Positions 46,468 to 60,447 of a DNA stretch of 64,000 bases are shown one piece after another (within the stretch, counting starts at the first letter, position 1; each line of letters starts with the position of its first letter). Origin of the DNA: Toxotes chatareus. Its lineage: Eukaryota > Chordata > Actinopteri > Toxotidae. The position numbers and the translations under genes were made by a program. The notes beneath the pieces were generated by a model. The model ran no database searches. It saw nothing but the letters and a program-made list of their open reading frames with translations, and was not told the DNA's origin. The DNA lies in NCBI GenBank assembly GCA_016801885.1, contig CM028886.1:3916501-3980500 (forward strand). Reading direction: 5' to 3'.

Positions 46468-47579
46468 GACACACACATTCACACATTGAGCACAGGCATG
46501 ATAAAACCCAAACATTAATGTACAACATGGAGAAGTATAATAACTGGAATCACCATGAAGAGGCGTTATACTCTCCCTTCATTAACTGTAATATGTTCTT
46601 CATTAAAACTATTTAATTTAATTTACCACTCTCTGAAACTTGAAATTTCTTCCCGTCTAATTTCAGACTTTGGCAGGAAAAAAAAGGCTACTAATAGATT
46701 CTGTACTTTTCATACAGGAGTCAGGAGTTACAGCTGAAAATCAATTTAAATGGCACAAATACATTTAGACACAAAGGAAAAGAAAAGCTTGTTTTTTGTT
46801 TTCCTGCGTCACTGTCCTCTGTGCCTCGGCTGAGTCTGCTTCAGGTTGTGTTCTTAAAGATGTCCAAGAAAAGAAGTAAAAATCTAATTATCCTGCTCTC
46901 CCCTTATATTTTAACAAATTTACATTCCTCAAGCGTAGATTTTTATTTTTATTTATATTTTTTTGGATAGGCCCGCGGTCTTAAATGTGATGGAGAGGCT
47001 GTCTGTGTGTCTGTGTGGTGTGTTTGTGTGTGTGTGTGTGTATGTGTCATGGCCGGAGTTAAACTAAGTTGAAAGAGGAAAAAAAAAAAAAGCAACAGCT
47101 TGCACTGATAAAATAAAAAGTGATTCTGGTTCAGTAATGATGCATTAAAAATATTCACTGCAGAATAGTCAGAATAATAATTATTTTCTTCTAAAAGCCT
47201 TGTTTAAATTGGCGAAATTAATTGAAAAAAATAGCTTTCGGCAAACACAGCACAGAGAACAGACTGCAGTATTAGCCTCCCTTTCAACAAACATTGTTCA
47301 AACTTAATTATTCTTTAAAACTTTTTTCTTCATTTTTTTTTTCCATTTCATTTTTGCAAAACTTCGCTTTTCAAACAAATCAACCCATCTGCTTTAATAA
47401 ACGGCTCTTTTAAGACTATGCCGGGTTACATGGTTTCATATTCCGCTCAGGTGTGCGGGGAGCAGAGCTGGCAGGTTGCCCTCCTCTGTTAAAACAACAG
47501 GCTTTGACTCTATACGGAGCAAAACGCACGCCGCTGCGCGCAATCGACTATTTACTAGACTTTTCCCCCCTTCTTCTTC

Positions 47580-48150
47580 TTGACATGCAAACATGTGGCG
47601 TGTAAATATGAAAATGAATGAGTGTGAGAGCTCTCCTGGCAGTGACTTCTCTCTCTCTCACTCTCTCTTTCTCTTCGTCTCTCTCTCTCTCTCTCTGTCC
47701 CCGGAGATCAGCGCGTCGGAGAGGAGCGGCTGTAAAAAACCAAAGTGGGGCAATGAGACAAGCTGCGCCACAGCTGGCAAATCATCGATTTGAGCATCAG
47801 AAACGGGGAGGGGCGGTTCGTTTACCTGCCACCCTCTCAAAGCAGCCCTCCTCACATGCCGCTACTCTCCTCTCCTCTACTTCACCCCCGCTGCCCGCAG
47901 CGCACGGTTGCTCACATTTCTTCGCTCCATCCGCCGGTGTGCGCTCCACAACTTCAGCCTCCGCCAGCGCGGTTTCTACTAGACGACTTCCTCCCTCCTC
48001 ACCCGTAGGACTTTTGACTTTTTAGAACAGTTTTTTTTTTCCTCCCACAGAGCAGTTGCCTATTTTTGGATCTCTCGCCGTGGAGCAGTGACAAGAGGTT
48101 GCTCAACTTTTGATGGAAAACAAGAGGTCGGGCGACTGCTGACTTTAAAG
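47580..48150 (+). promoter_or_regulatory. satb1: Candidate upstream satb1 promoter and 5'-UTR exon
   Basis: A CT-rich tract (47650-47697) is followed by a CpG-containing block (47700-48000) and a stretch ending in a clean donor TTTAAAG|GTACGG at 48150/48151. No long frame crosses the donor; a 9-codon upstream ORF starts at the ATG in TTTTGATGGAAAAC. The layout fits a non-coding first exon splicing to the satb1 coding exon 14 kb downstream. SATB1 is known for alternative promoters. The start of the exon is not defined. Confidence 0.45.
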
Positions 48151-51100
48151 GTACGGTTCGTAGTGTGCACTGTTTGTCCTCAGTGATCTACTCTGTTGTC
48201 ATTCTGTCACATGCCTCCTTTTCCGTGTCTCTGTGTTTGTTTTAAATCACCTTTTAATATAATTGCGGGACTTATAAAAAAAAAAAACAAGGCGCCTCTC
48301 CTTGGAATTAGAAGTATAAATTACTTGCGACTAAATGAATTAAAAGCAGTTTAAAGACGTATCTTCTAAATCACTTAAAACCCACACAGACCAGAAGTGG
48401 CTGCTCGGATTTAATATTTCATAAAGAAAAAAAACATACAACATAGTATGAATGCCATGCTTAATGGTAAATATAAATGCACGCATTCGGAACTTTTTTT
48501 TTTTTTGCCTTCTAATTTTAAATATGCAGAAACAGGCCTGTGTCATTTCTGCACGAATAAGCAAAGCACTCGTGATATTCGCGGGGTTAAGTACATCCAT
48601 CTCCTCTAATTCATTTAACAACTTATTCAGCGCGCAGCAGAGGAGCAAGAAGTGATGCTGCCACCGCGCTGCTCCTGACCTGATGGCTTTAGGAACCAGG
48701 GATTTTTTCCCCCCTTTGGGTGAACAAAGTTTCTCAGAGTTATGAATTTTCTCTCCAGAGATATTTTGGCATCCCTCTCTGTCAGGGCAGGTTCATTATT
48801 GAAAACAGGCCTTTACATTCTTTTTTTCACTCCTTACAATGAAGTGTGTGTTGACAAATCACAGTTGTTATCAAACCGCTGACATGTCTATTAGAAGTGC
48901 TGAAGCTATTGCAGCCCAACTGCCCATCTACTTTTACTACTTTTTTATTAGGCCATTAGAGCCACTTCATTTATTCTCTCCATATACTTACTATTTAATT
49001 ACGTGTCAACTTGCTTCAACACTTTTATTGCTGTAGCATGAAACGCTTTGTGTAACTGTGAGAAATACACAGACTAAGCCTAACAAGGTTAAAAAAAAAA
49101 AAAAGTGTGACAGACTCACAGGGAAACAAACAGTTAAGGGGTCTATTACTTTCTTTCTGCCTGACTTGGTGTGAGGCTGGCAGGTAGATGTGATGATACA
49201 GAGGTGGTGTAGTAATGCTGTTTGGTCTGTCTTGTGGCTTCTGTCACAGTGCTGATAAAGTCATTTCAGGTACAACCGGACCTGTGTGTGTGTGTGTGTG
49301 TGTGTGTGTAACCAAACCAGTGTGTGAGTGTGAGTGTGTGTGCTTGAGGGAGAGATAGAGACACTGAGCTCAGTTATGAGAAGATGTATTGCCATCTTAA
49401 AAGTGCGTGGGCACTGATGCTCTGTGGTTTACAGGTTTTTAAAGGTTTCACTCTCTGCTCCTGTAACAAAATAGCTGACATTTCACACATGCAGCATAGC
49501 GAGTGGCTTTCGCTCTAATATTCAACATTAGTTATGTATAGGTATCAGCACACATACACTGGTGTAAGATGAGAGCAGTGTTTGTGTTGTAGGTCTAACC
49601 TGTTCCGAAGATCATGTTTGGTAATTTAACCATGATGCACTGTGAAAAGGATGGTAAACTGCAGAGCAAATTACAAAAAAATAAATCAAAATCAAAATCT
49701 GGTGAACAAGTTTACCTTAAGTCAGGAAGTTGATCAGATAATTAAAGGGCAGTTATCCTGAAATCTTCAGCCTTCAGTGTCACTCATTTTTTTATCTTTA
49801 TTTTTGTTGCGCTGTTGTTGTCAGGTTGTGGTGCGCTTTACTTGCTCACATGCGATTAGGAGGTCAAGCATGGCACCTCGGCATGGGAAAAAACAGGTTA
49901 TGGCACAGCATGGTGCCTTTTATCTTTGCAGATCTGTGGCAGTTCAAGGTGCTGTGGCTTATCTGGTCAGTGCCTTTGACAGCAATGACACACAGCTCTT
50001 TTCCTGTCTCATACTGCCATGTGTCACTTCTTGTAAAAGTCCTCAGACAAGATGAAAGCCTCAACGGCAGCTTGTGAACGTTGAAGCAAAACTTCTCGGT
50101 TTTACTCCTCAGCTTCATTACAACCATTTTTTTTTCTTTTTTATCAGTTTGTGGTTGTGAAAGTGGCACAAAAAGGCTCGTGTACATGTCCACAGCAGCA
50201 TGCCAGTCTGTTTGGCAAAATTTCTCCACATAAACCTGTTTGGCAGGAATGATAAGAATCAGAGTGCGAGGACGACGGTGCTGCGTATGACTGCCAGGTC
50301 ACACAGATCCAGCCGTAAAGCCTAAACATCTGTCAGACCTTATTAGTGTGTAATTAATTCCTTTGAATGTGTTCTTTTGTGTTTACCGTTCTTGCGATAA
50401 CCACACTGTGATTTACAATTAGGAAGAGACCTGGGAAAACACCTAAGTGTTTCCACCTTAATACCTTTCTACTTCTAACTTACAGCTTTTACCTTGTTAT
50501 ACTCAGATTTTTTTCCCCCTGATAGCTTGGTTTTGTTTTCATTACAACTAATCGAAACTAGTGCACGCTGCATTTATTGTACTGTAGTAGCGTAATAGCA
50601 GGAAATCAGCTTGTAATGTTCTCAAACAGTCAGACATCTCTTGCCGTCTTTTCCTTTTAAACCCAGTGACACTTTTGCGTCACTACTCTTTTAACTGTCA
50701 CTTCGGGTCGCCGGCACTTTCATTCCACGAAAAGTCTTGGACAGCAGGGACGACCAGTTCTGCGTATCACCAGTTAAACCTTATACCCCCTCCGGTGTAG
50801 ACCAGATTAGTTAAGTACAATGCAGCGGCTGCTGGCTGGCGTGCCGAGCTCTTGCTCATTGTCAGGTTAACAGACGTCGAAGAGCAGGTTGTCAGATGAG
50901 AGAGAAGAAGTTTGTCCTGTGACCCCGAGAGACCAATTAGTCCGTACATTGGAGAGCACAGGTTGTGATTTTTTTTCTTGGTGTTGTTGTTTTTGCTGTC
51001 TCGTCTGTCTGTGAAATATAAAGAATGCTTCATCGCTTTGTTTTAAAACTGAATTATGCTCTGAATAATCAGTTTTATTGCTTTCAGGAAAAAAAAAAAG

Positions 51101-52446
51101 ACCAAGGAATGTTGCTGTCCCTTCACACACATGCACACACAGAAAAGAAACCTCTATATGTTTGCAGTAGCTACACCGTCTTAGCTTTGTGTTGGGGTTG
51201 TGCTTTGAATTCCTGCAGCAAAAGATGCAGATTATTAAAACCCCTACTGTTGGGTATTTGCTGGGAGTTTAGAGCTGGGCTGTGCCTCACTTTGCTGAGA
51301 CTGATATCTCGGCTAAAACCATTAATCGTCTTTCTTTACCACCTCGATAATTATCACTGTAGCAAAATAACAGCTCAGCAAACAGTGAAATTATACCTGT
51401 GGTAGGGAGCAGAGTAAATACCTGTTTAGCTGCCAGCAAATGTATTTATTAGACTGTCGCCAGTAAATAAGAGGCCTGTCTCGTTTTTTAATGTGTGGCT
51501 CTTTGGGGATTCCACCCCTCCGCACACCCCCACACACTCCCTCCCTCCCCTGTATGAAATAGCTCTGTTATGATTGCTAATAGCGGAGAAAGATAACAAT
51601 GATTCCCAGCGTTTTTTGATGACATGTTGCAACTAGTTTGGAAAAAGAAAAGGCTGGTGTGTTAATAGGGACTGCTGCATTCCAGGGCTCAAAAATGTAA
51701 GAACCCCCCCCCACGACAGTTACAGACATACCACCCTGGGTGCATGCTTAGTGTGTGATTCGGGAGTTACAGCTCATTTTGTCATTATCTGGAAAGTTCT
51801 TTATAAAAACAGAAAAAGAGAGGGGAGAGTGGGGGTTTATGTTGTCCCAGCATGTTGGACTGCATTTATTCTGGCATATGCTTTGCATACTGTTTATCCA
51901 GATTCCTTGGCTTAGTGATAAAAGCGTCACATTGTTTTTGGGTCCTCACAATCAGCCCCGTTCGCTGAATGGGTTGGCGTGTCCTCCCCGGGAGATAAAA
52001 AAACCCAAAGTCCGTCATGTCGGTTTTGTCACGCTTTTACAAAATGACATCCATCCTATGTTCGATTTTTTTTTGTTGTTGTTGTTGTTGCTGTTCTTGT
52101 TATTTAGCAGGCTTCATGCTGCCGTAGCAAATATAATTCAACAAACCATATACATTTAAGTTTTCACGATTCAAATCACATTATTACAAGTCTCAACGTA
52201 TGGTTTTTTTTTAATTTCTCGAGATGAAAAAAAAACCCTCATTGTCTTTTATTTCGATGCTTGTCTTCATCCGATCTGTGTAGGTTTTTCTGAATCCTTT
52301 GTTCAGAGAAAGAAAAAGAGAGCGATTTAGAGGAAAGCGCATCCCGCTAAGATCAGGTTGTTAATACCCACCCACATACTCCAGTGAAACAATTTCAACA
52401 GATACTGGATTCTCTGTGTCTGTTTCATACACATAAACACATGTGT

Positions 52447-52447
<1 letters not shown>

Positions 52448-52488
<41 letters not shown>
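52448..52488. repeat. (CA)n microsatellite
   Basis: About 20 CA units, uninterrupted. Confidence 0.97.
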
Positions 52489-52492
<4 letters not shown>

Positions 52493-53549
52493 CTTATCAA
52501 CTGTTTTGTTCGCCTGGATGGATGATGCATCCTTTGACAAGGGATTAAATATGCAAAGAAAAATATGTAGATAAAGAAACACATCCTTAAGTCTGCACCT
52601 CTTATTCAATACTTCTGCCTAAGCCTCAATATTAAGAGCCGTTTCCCCCACATGCTCATATTCCATCTCAGCCTATAGCGTAACTTCTCACACACTGAGG
52701 CGAGTAACACCATCCCATCACCTGCCTTCATTTGCGTAACACTCCCAAGAACTCCCCACAAGGCCGGGGTACTGTGCCCTTCACCGCCTCTGCCCCACTT
52801 CAGGAAAAACCCAGCAGGACGTGGCAACCTTTCTCACCCCTTCGGTCTGTCCTCTCTCTGTGCCACAAAGCCATCTTCAGTATCTCTTGCTCTCTCTCTC
52901 TCTCTTATACACACACATACACTCCTGTCTTTCTAACTCTATTAACTGTTTATTTGTTGCAATCCACGAGGCAGAAATTAGAGTTTAATTATTCGGTCAT
53001 GTGATGACCGGGGTCCAGCGAGCAGTGACAGAAAAGTCATTTCTTTAAAAACGGCCCTGCCTCTGATGCCTGTCGATTGTTCTAGGACTGATTGGTTTTA
53101 TAATTTGATAAAGGCAAAGAGAGTGAGAGAGGGGAGGGGGTGATAAACAGGGCGGTGAAGGGTCCTCTCAGCGAGCTGGGTGGGGACACAGTTTTGAGTC
53201 ATTAAGACAGATTCCTGTGACACAAGATTGACCTGCCGCGGCTCAGTGGTAATTACAGCCGATGTCGACAGAAGCCGACTGTAGTGTCAGGACTCGCGGC
53301 TGAGGCCTGGATCCGGAGGGCAGAGGCCTCGTTTGACACAACGGGAAGCACGCTTGCCACCGCTGAGCGGATGTACACACGTCTGCATCTGTGGGGTGCA
53401 TCTGAGTTTCACTGTGTACAGTGCACACCGCACACCAGGAGGGTGGGTGTCAAGAGTGGAGAGTTATGAGGTGAGAACAAGGGGTGTGAGTGGAGTCTCA
53501 CCGAAGGGGGGGAAGAAAAAAAAAACGTCCTAATGTTTGTCCTCCAAGG

Positions 53550-53970
53550 CTACGCAGAGACCCGTTGAGGCCAGCTGGCGTTAGGCCTTCCTGTTAGCAG
53601 ACCTGAGGTGGAGACCACTCGCTCCGTTTCTATTTCTGTCGACTTCATGTGATTATAAAACAATTAAGCACTTAGGCTCCGACTCTCAGTTCATTATATC
53701 CCCCTTGTTCTTTCTTTCTCTCTGTTCTACCTCCTCCCACACCAAAGCACGGACATATGAGAAATGTAGAAATCACCTTATTTCACTAGTAATTGAAAGC
53801 CACACTCGCTGTATTAGAGGCTAATGGAAAACATGAAACTAATTTGATTTGGAGGATATATTCATTATGGAATATTTAGTCTATCTGTGCTTACCTCGTA
53901 ACAACTGATTAAGCAATTTTTCATGGTCCTCAGATGTCTTTATGAGGGAACAATAATTAAACACCTCGAC
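53550..53970. promoter_or_regulatory. Candidate conserved non-coding element
   Basis: Two repeat-free sub-blocks around a pyrimidine stretch. The second is rich in homeodomain-type cores (CACTAGTAATTGAAAG, AAACTAATTTGATTTGG, CAATAATTAAACACC). Texture-based call. Confidence 0.3.
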
Positions 53971-56900
53971 CCTGAACTCTGTGTAGAAGTGAACCGGGGT
54001 TGGATATTTGTGCGGCAACAGTTGTGCAGGGAGACTAATTAACAAAAAAAAAAGGTGTCACTGACAAACAAATAAATGTATTTCAGAGGAGACGGCAAGC
54101 AAAGTGAAACCTTTGCAGACAAAGTGATGACGCATTATGCTTGTTGTGATAACTGAGCAGCTCGGATTTCTTTCCATATTGCTTTTTGTAGAACACATAA
54201 TATTTTGTTTTTAATGACATGTGTTGGTGTATTCTGTAACATATTCTGAAACTCATTTACCCACACAGTGACCTACAAGAGCCAGCGGCACGAAACAGTT
54301 TCTTTGTTCCCAAAGTCAAAAGCCTCCCTTTGGCATGTATTTATCCATAATATAAAATAAAACCATAAATTTTGAATATAGAAAATACTATCTGCTTTTT
54401 CATCGATTCACTGTTTTGATTTCATCTATTTTTTTGTCACTTTTACTACTCATTTAACTGCCTGCTGGTTTTTGCATGGCATCTAATGTACACCACCCTC
54501 ATTTTCCCTTTTTTTACTGTACACAGCATCTTCTGCCTCACTGAGGTTCATCTGTGCACCCACACTGATGCAGGCGTGTTTTGACACGTTCCCCGACAGA
54601 TTATTTAATCCTTTGCAGCCTCTAATAATACTATTATGTTTATGTGTGTGTTTTTATTGTGGGAGACACTTGCAGAAAGAGCCCAAAGTTGAACCAGTGA
54701 CAGCGCTTACCCCCATGCTGTTTGTGTTGTGTGCTGCGCAGACTAATTTGTATTAGTAATCCAAATAATCGTATTAATGCCCATTAGACGCATCACAAGT
54801 GGTGAGTATGAAGACATCACAACACCTACGTACAGTAAGTGAAGGCGCCGGCTTCGCCTGACACAGCGCTTCTCAGTGCTGAGCCAACAATGATACAATT
54901 TTCTTATTCATCTCCAGTCTTTTTCCCCCCTTTGTGCGCTGATTGTTGGGGCCTTTTAAAAAGAAACAGACACCATATTTCATTTCTTCTGAGACAAAAA
55001 GATGTGGTTAAAAGGCAGCAAGCCAGATGTGATAGTTTTGATAAGTGTGTTATGGTGAAAACATACAGTACCTCTGGTGATACACACAGAGAAGGTGAAA
55101 TTTATCTGTGGTGTAATGCTATGACTCCTGACATTTAAATATGAGGTGTCTTTTATTGCAATTTAACATTCAGTCTGTCATGTTTCTCGTGTCATTTTTT
55201 CATGTTTTCTTTACAAATGTGGCCAACAGGCACAAAATACTGCCTGAACAATTACACTTGTGTACACGCAGAGCACACCACATACTGTATCTCCCCAACA
55301 CAAAGCCGCACAGGCTTGTAAAAACCCACCTTGAACAGAGCTAAATCTGTATTCAGCACATGATTATAACAGCGCACAGCTAGTATTTTTAAACAGGCTT
55401 TCTGTGTTTCAAAACCCATTTTTCCCCTCTTTTCTTTGTGATACAAAACGGTATATGTTAATTGATAATCAGCAGTGTTGATTCAGTGGTGCATTCAGTG
55501 CAAATCTGTGCCCTTCTGGATGTCAGAGGGTTTTCACAGCCACGTCGGTGCCAACCTAGCTGGCAGTGCCGGCACCTGTTGGCGGTGCCAAGGCCTGGCA
55601 GGGGTTATCGATGCTCTCTGATGGTGCCCGACAATCACAGTGGAAATGACTGCGGCTGCTTGCGTCATGCCAGATAGAAAAGAGCATTTGCCGACAATGG
55701 CTCGCTTTCACCGTCGCTCCTGTTTTCCGAACGCTGCTAACCACGGCCAAGGAAAAAATACACACACACACACCAAAAAAAAAAAGAGAGAGACGGGAGC
55801 TACAGTGAACATCATGTAAAACATGTTAACGTGGAAAACATGTCAACATCCACAGCGCTGTGCAGTGATGCCGTGCAGGTCTAGGTGATGCAAAATGTGC
55901 TGCTGAGGCTAAGGTTTTGGTGTGGGGGGGCTGCAGCTTGTCTGTGCGATTCATGTTACTGCATATCACAGTGTCACCAATGAACCTGAGCAGGAGGCAC
56001 ATTCTGGAAAAATGTAACTCTCTCTAAAATGCTTCACATCCGTTCCTGCGACAAAATATTACCTGGTTTTATTTTATTTAAGATTTATTTTTAAAAGATT
56101 ACAAAAAACATAGAGGAGCATTTCATCCTCTTTAATGCACTTATCGCGTAGCAGAGAGCTCAAGATGGACAGAGATTCAGTGATTTAATCTCTGAAAATA
56201 TAGTAATTACTTCACGGTTTGGGTCTTTTATTCAAACACATAGCTGAACCATTAAACCACACTGCACACCGCAGCTGTGTGCAGTGTCTCCTGTTCGAGT
56301 TCACTGGTGTCACTGTGAACTGTGAACCGAGAATGGTTGAGATAAGAATTGATCTCTGAATCTGTGCAGCAAACTCTGATCATGAATTCAAACATGTCGG
56401 GGTCTTATACAAGCACTTTCAACAACTCTTCCATTTCCTGTTCAGAAACCACAGACAAGGGACCCTTTTAAAAAAGCTACCGCCCACTCAAAACTTACAC
56501 CTCATGCTAACTAGGCGTCAATATTGCAAGGCATTGTTCCATCTCAGGTCTGAAAGGTGAGTTTCACGTTGTATTTTTCCATTAAAAGCGTCTTTACTGG
56601 CCTTGCACGGTGAATTCCTAATGCAGCCTTTTTGGACACGAATGTATTTTGAAATGAGCAAACTTTTGACCTCAGATGGGTAGGTGGAACAATGATTTGG
56701 TTTCACAACTAGGGGTTGAATGAAAGGTGTGACTGTACTGTTTCTGCAAAACAGTACAGTTCTTCCATTGTTGGTTATTTGCTTTGTTCCAGTTGTAGTC
56801 TTCTTTTGAAAGGCTCCATTAATTTTTCCCCTAAAACTGATGTGCAAACACCTTTTGTAAACTTGAATGTTTCTCTCCATGGTTGTTCCACAGAGCCTCT

Positions 56901-57691
56901 TTGACTACTGTCGTCACCTGACAGTGGTTACTGTCATGCTAAGCTGAGAAGCTCATGTCTGTGGTTTTGCATTGTTTATGAAACAACAGCTTTGTGTGAG
57001 ATAATGTACTATTACTGTATTTATGGTCTCACACAGAGGGAATTTATGAGCCCTGCAAAGATTTTCTTGTAAGCACGTCGCGGTATGTAGCATTTCACAT
57101 GCACCTGACCTCCACGGTTGGCTCATAACCTCTGGCTTTGTCGTCGTGATAGGTGTTCACACTTCCTGTTTTATGTTGGTTTCCTGTTTTTCTTCTTACA
57201 TAACATGGACAGACGTACTTGTACATTTTTCTTTGATGTAGATATTGGCCTGATGAGCTGGCTCATACTGCCCCACCTCTCTTTTTTTTTATATGCCTCT
57301 GTTGCCACAAAAAAATGCTCAATATGTGGCACAGTGATGGTGAATGCTTTGCATTGCTTTGGCGTTACTTTTCGCTGCTTTTACCATTCTATTAATGTGA
57401 TTTTAGTATATTTTATGTGTGTGCAAAAAACATTTCCCCTGTGGTCTTGACACTGACCTTTGCCTCACACGCTTGCCCCTCTTAATGTGAACAGGACCTA
57501 AAGATGGAGAGCCAAATACATCTACACCTTACAGCAGCAGACAGCACTGGTGTATTATATATATATTATTGTCACCAGTGTGTCTGTGTGTGTGTTTCCA
57601 GCAGATATTAGTCTAGACTCACAAAGTCAGAGAGAAACAGTCATTATTAGGCCATCTTAAGGTTAGGTAGAAACACCATATCGGGCCTTTA

Positions 57692-58040
57692 TTGACAATA
57701 TCAACAGAGATTACCTTGTCTGATATTTTTGCCGTTTGCTGCGGAGCACCGAAGCCTGCCAGCAGGGAAAGGTTCATGAAATAATTACAAAATAATAACA
57801 ATGGCTCACACATCAACTCGAGAAAACCTTCCAGCATGCTATTGTTTGCAGAGATTGTGTCGCTCTCCAGCCTCTAAACATTCCTCCTCTCATTTCTTCC
57901 TCCACTTTGACAGTTCAGGGTCTTGTTGACAATATCAACAGAGATTGGCTTGTCTAATATTTTTGTATAATCCAGTCATAATACGGTATGACCTGCCATG
58001 GAGGTTAAGTTTGTGGAATAATAGCAGAATAATATGAGTG
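57692..58040. repeat. Diverged local duplication, two copies
   Basis: TTGACAATATCAACAGAGAT followed by TTG(A/C)...TTGTCT(G/A)ATATTTTTG occurs at 57692-57731 and 57926-57965. Similarity resumes after each copy (AGGTTCATGAAATAATTACA versus AGGTTAAGTTTGTGGAATAA, then an AATAATA-rich run). The unit is about 110 bp; copies start 234 bp apart. Confidence 0.8.
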
Positions 58041-59902
58041 CAACAGCGAGATGTTGAGATGAGAGATGTCACACATCTTTTTGTTTTTTGTCTGCTGACA
58101 AGAAAATAGTCATTCATAGATGTGTCGGGGCATCCCATCAAAATTCACTCTTCTATTTATAGGAAAAAAGAAGTTAAACTACGTTTTTGGTCATGTGTTA
58201 ACCTTTTTGAAGAGATTTAATAGCATACGTCATCATTAGGTTTTATCAGAGTGACCTAGATTATATGACAATAAAGGATGAAAAAAATTAATCAACACAT
58301 TTTTGAAAATATAATTCATTTTTTTGTTTGTTTGGTGATTTTATTATGCCAGAATACATGCATATTTAAAATGCAAAAGCTAAATATAAGTCAAAGAAAT
58401 GCCTCCAGCTTGATATTGACAAACCAACTTACTACAGTATAACTAATTTCATCACCTTCAGTGTGCAGAACAGAGACTTCCCACTCTTTAAAGTCTATTG
58501 TGTATTTATTAATATACATTCAGAGTGCATGTGGTCTTTGAAGAGTAGAAGAGGTGGATAAATACCTACTTAAATATATCAAAACTAGTGTTTGTGTTGC
58601 AGTTCTTGTCTAAGCATGAACAGAGTAAAGCGATTACCCACTTTTTAGGTTTTATGATAAGTGATTTCTGATATCAGTTCATAGCATATATAATAAGAAT
58701 TAAGTCTATTATTTACTTTTGCTAGTTTGGTCTTATAGTCCCTGCAAAAGCTCCCATTATTTAAACAAACACTGTTAGTCAGGTGTTAGAGGACACCTAA
58801 AGCTTTCTGTGTATGTAGCATGTATTTTTGGCTCCTCTTCAGTTCAGTGTGTTGTGTATTTATCTGAGAATAGCTGCCACTGACCGAGGGTCAGATAGTT
58901 CTCCTTTCCTTGGTGGTACTTTCAATGGCAGTTTTTGTCATGTAAAATATTTAAGTGAAATAAAAAAAACTATACTGTAAATTGGGCCAAAGTGAAAAAA
59001 AAAGACATCATAAATTAAGGTATCTATAGTGTGTGTGTGTGTGTGTGTGTGTGAGCATCTGTGTGTTGCTCTGTAATAAATGCAGGACCGCCTCACTCTA
59101 ATCAAGCTGATTAAAAATTCCTGCGCGCACAGCCGGAAATCGCACCACCGTCCCTCTCTGTTGTGTGTGTATTAGTGTGTGAGTGTGTGTGTGTGCATGC
59201 GTGTGTGTTTATGTGAGCGTAAGCATGTGTGTGTGTGTGTAGTTTCTGTGCTTGTCCACTTTCTCCACTTTATTTATCTCTGCCAGGACTTTTCGGCCTT
59301 AGATGCGGATGAATCGCCTTTTCTCTCGCTTTCTCTTTTAAAAAAAAAAACAAGAAGGGGATTATTTCTTTCTTTCTTTCTCACACTCCACCTCTCACAT
59401 ATACACCCCCCTCCTTCCTCCTGTTTCATTTTTTTTTCCTCCCCTTATTTTTTTATTTATTTATTTATTAAATTTATTTATTTATTTTTACCCCTTCTAC
59501 CACGCCATTTAAAATGAGGAGGAGAAAGGGAAAGCACAGGCAGCGGCAGCACCAGCAGCGAGGAGAGGAGAGGGGGGAGTGATGAGTCAATACAACTAAT
59601 AATTTAATGGGGACAGAGAGGGAGAGACGGAGTGAGAGGGGGAGAGACAGAGAGGGAGATAGAAAGAAAGAGGAGCTCCGTCCGGACGCCAATCCCCAAC
59701 CAACAGGACACCTCCTACTATTACTATCGCAGGCAGCTCTCTTATGCATCCACAGCAAGCCTTATTTATGCTCGACATCGGAAAGTAAACCGCACTTTTT
59801 GACCCCCCTCTCTCCTTGTTTTATTTTGCGAACCTGTTTCGACTGTCCGCATATCGCCTACCACATCGCCTCCAACGCGATAGCAAGATCACACTGCCGG
59901 TT

Positions 59903-59928
59903 GTTATTATTATTATTATTATTATTAT
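59903..59928. repeat. (TTA)n microsatellite
   Basis: About 8 TTA units inside the presumed satb1 5' region. Confidence 0.95.
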
Positions 59929-60394
59929 CCTTATGATTTTTCTTGTTTTTTCTTTTTAATCTCTCCTTCTCTCTCTCCCTCTCTCTCTCAGTCAGTCTCT
60001 GCCGGTAGTCAGATCTAGCTAAGCCGACGTTAAGCTATTTTTGTGTACGTTAGTCCCTTCGTGAACATACACAGCGAGGGTTTATTAGGTCTCGGCGGCG
60101 GTTTGGTGTTATCCTTACAACTGTGTCCGGGCTGCTCTTTCTTTCTTTTTTTTTTTTTTTTTCCTGGGGTTTGTGCTGCACGGCTGCTAACTGTGCTTGC
60201 ACGGCCGCCCGTCCGCCGATACAGCGATTTGGATGTTGTGGTGCGAACTACAGCAGAAGTCGCCCCTCACTTGTAAGCGATGGACGCGGCTAACCGCTCA
60301 CTTTGTGCTAAATGTCGCTGCCTCTAACGGCCGCCGTTGCCGTTCTTTTCCCCCAGTTGGACGGAATTAGCTAACGTTGGGGCTACACGGACAC

Positions 60395-60446
<52 letters not shown>
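60395..60446. repeat. (CA)n microsatellite inside the CpG-rich promoter region
   Basis: About 25 CA units, uninterrupted, immediately after ACACGGACACCG. Confidence 0.97.

Positions 60447-60447
<1 letters not shown>

Larger units (their letters stand above)
44500..47560. other. Microsatellite-rich segment upstream of the first satb1 promoter candidate
   Basis: No coding exon recognised. Contains an A run (44760-44777), (TG)n at 45636-45690, (CA)n at 46167-46239, (TC)n(AC)n at 46434-46470 and (TG)n at 47021-47046. Confidence 0.5.
48151..59450. other. Probable long satb1 5' intron / intergenic region
   Basis: No coding exon recognised. Simple repeats: (TG)n at 49283-49309, (TTG)n at 52073-52090, (CA)n at 52448-52488, (TG)n at 59029-59052. 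Candidate conserved block at 53550-53970, with AATTAAGCACTTAGG and GTAATTGAAAGCC. A local duplication lies at 57692-57965. Remaining sequence is AT-rich and unassigned. Confidence 0.45.
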
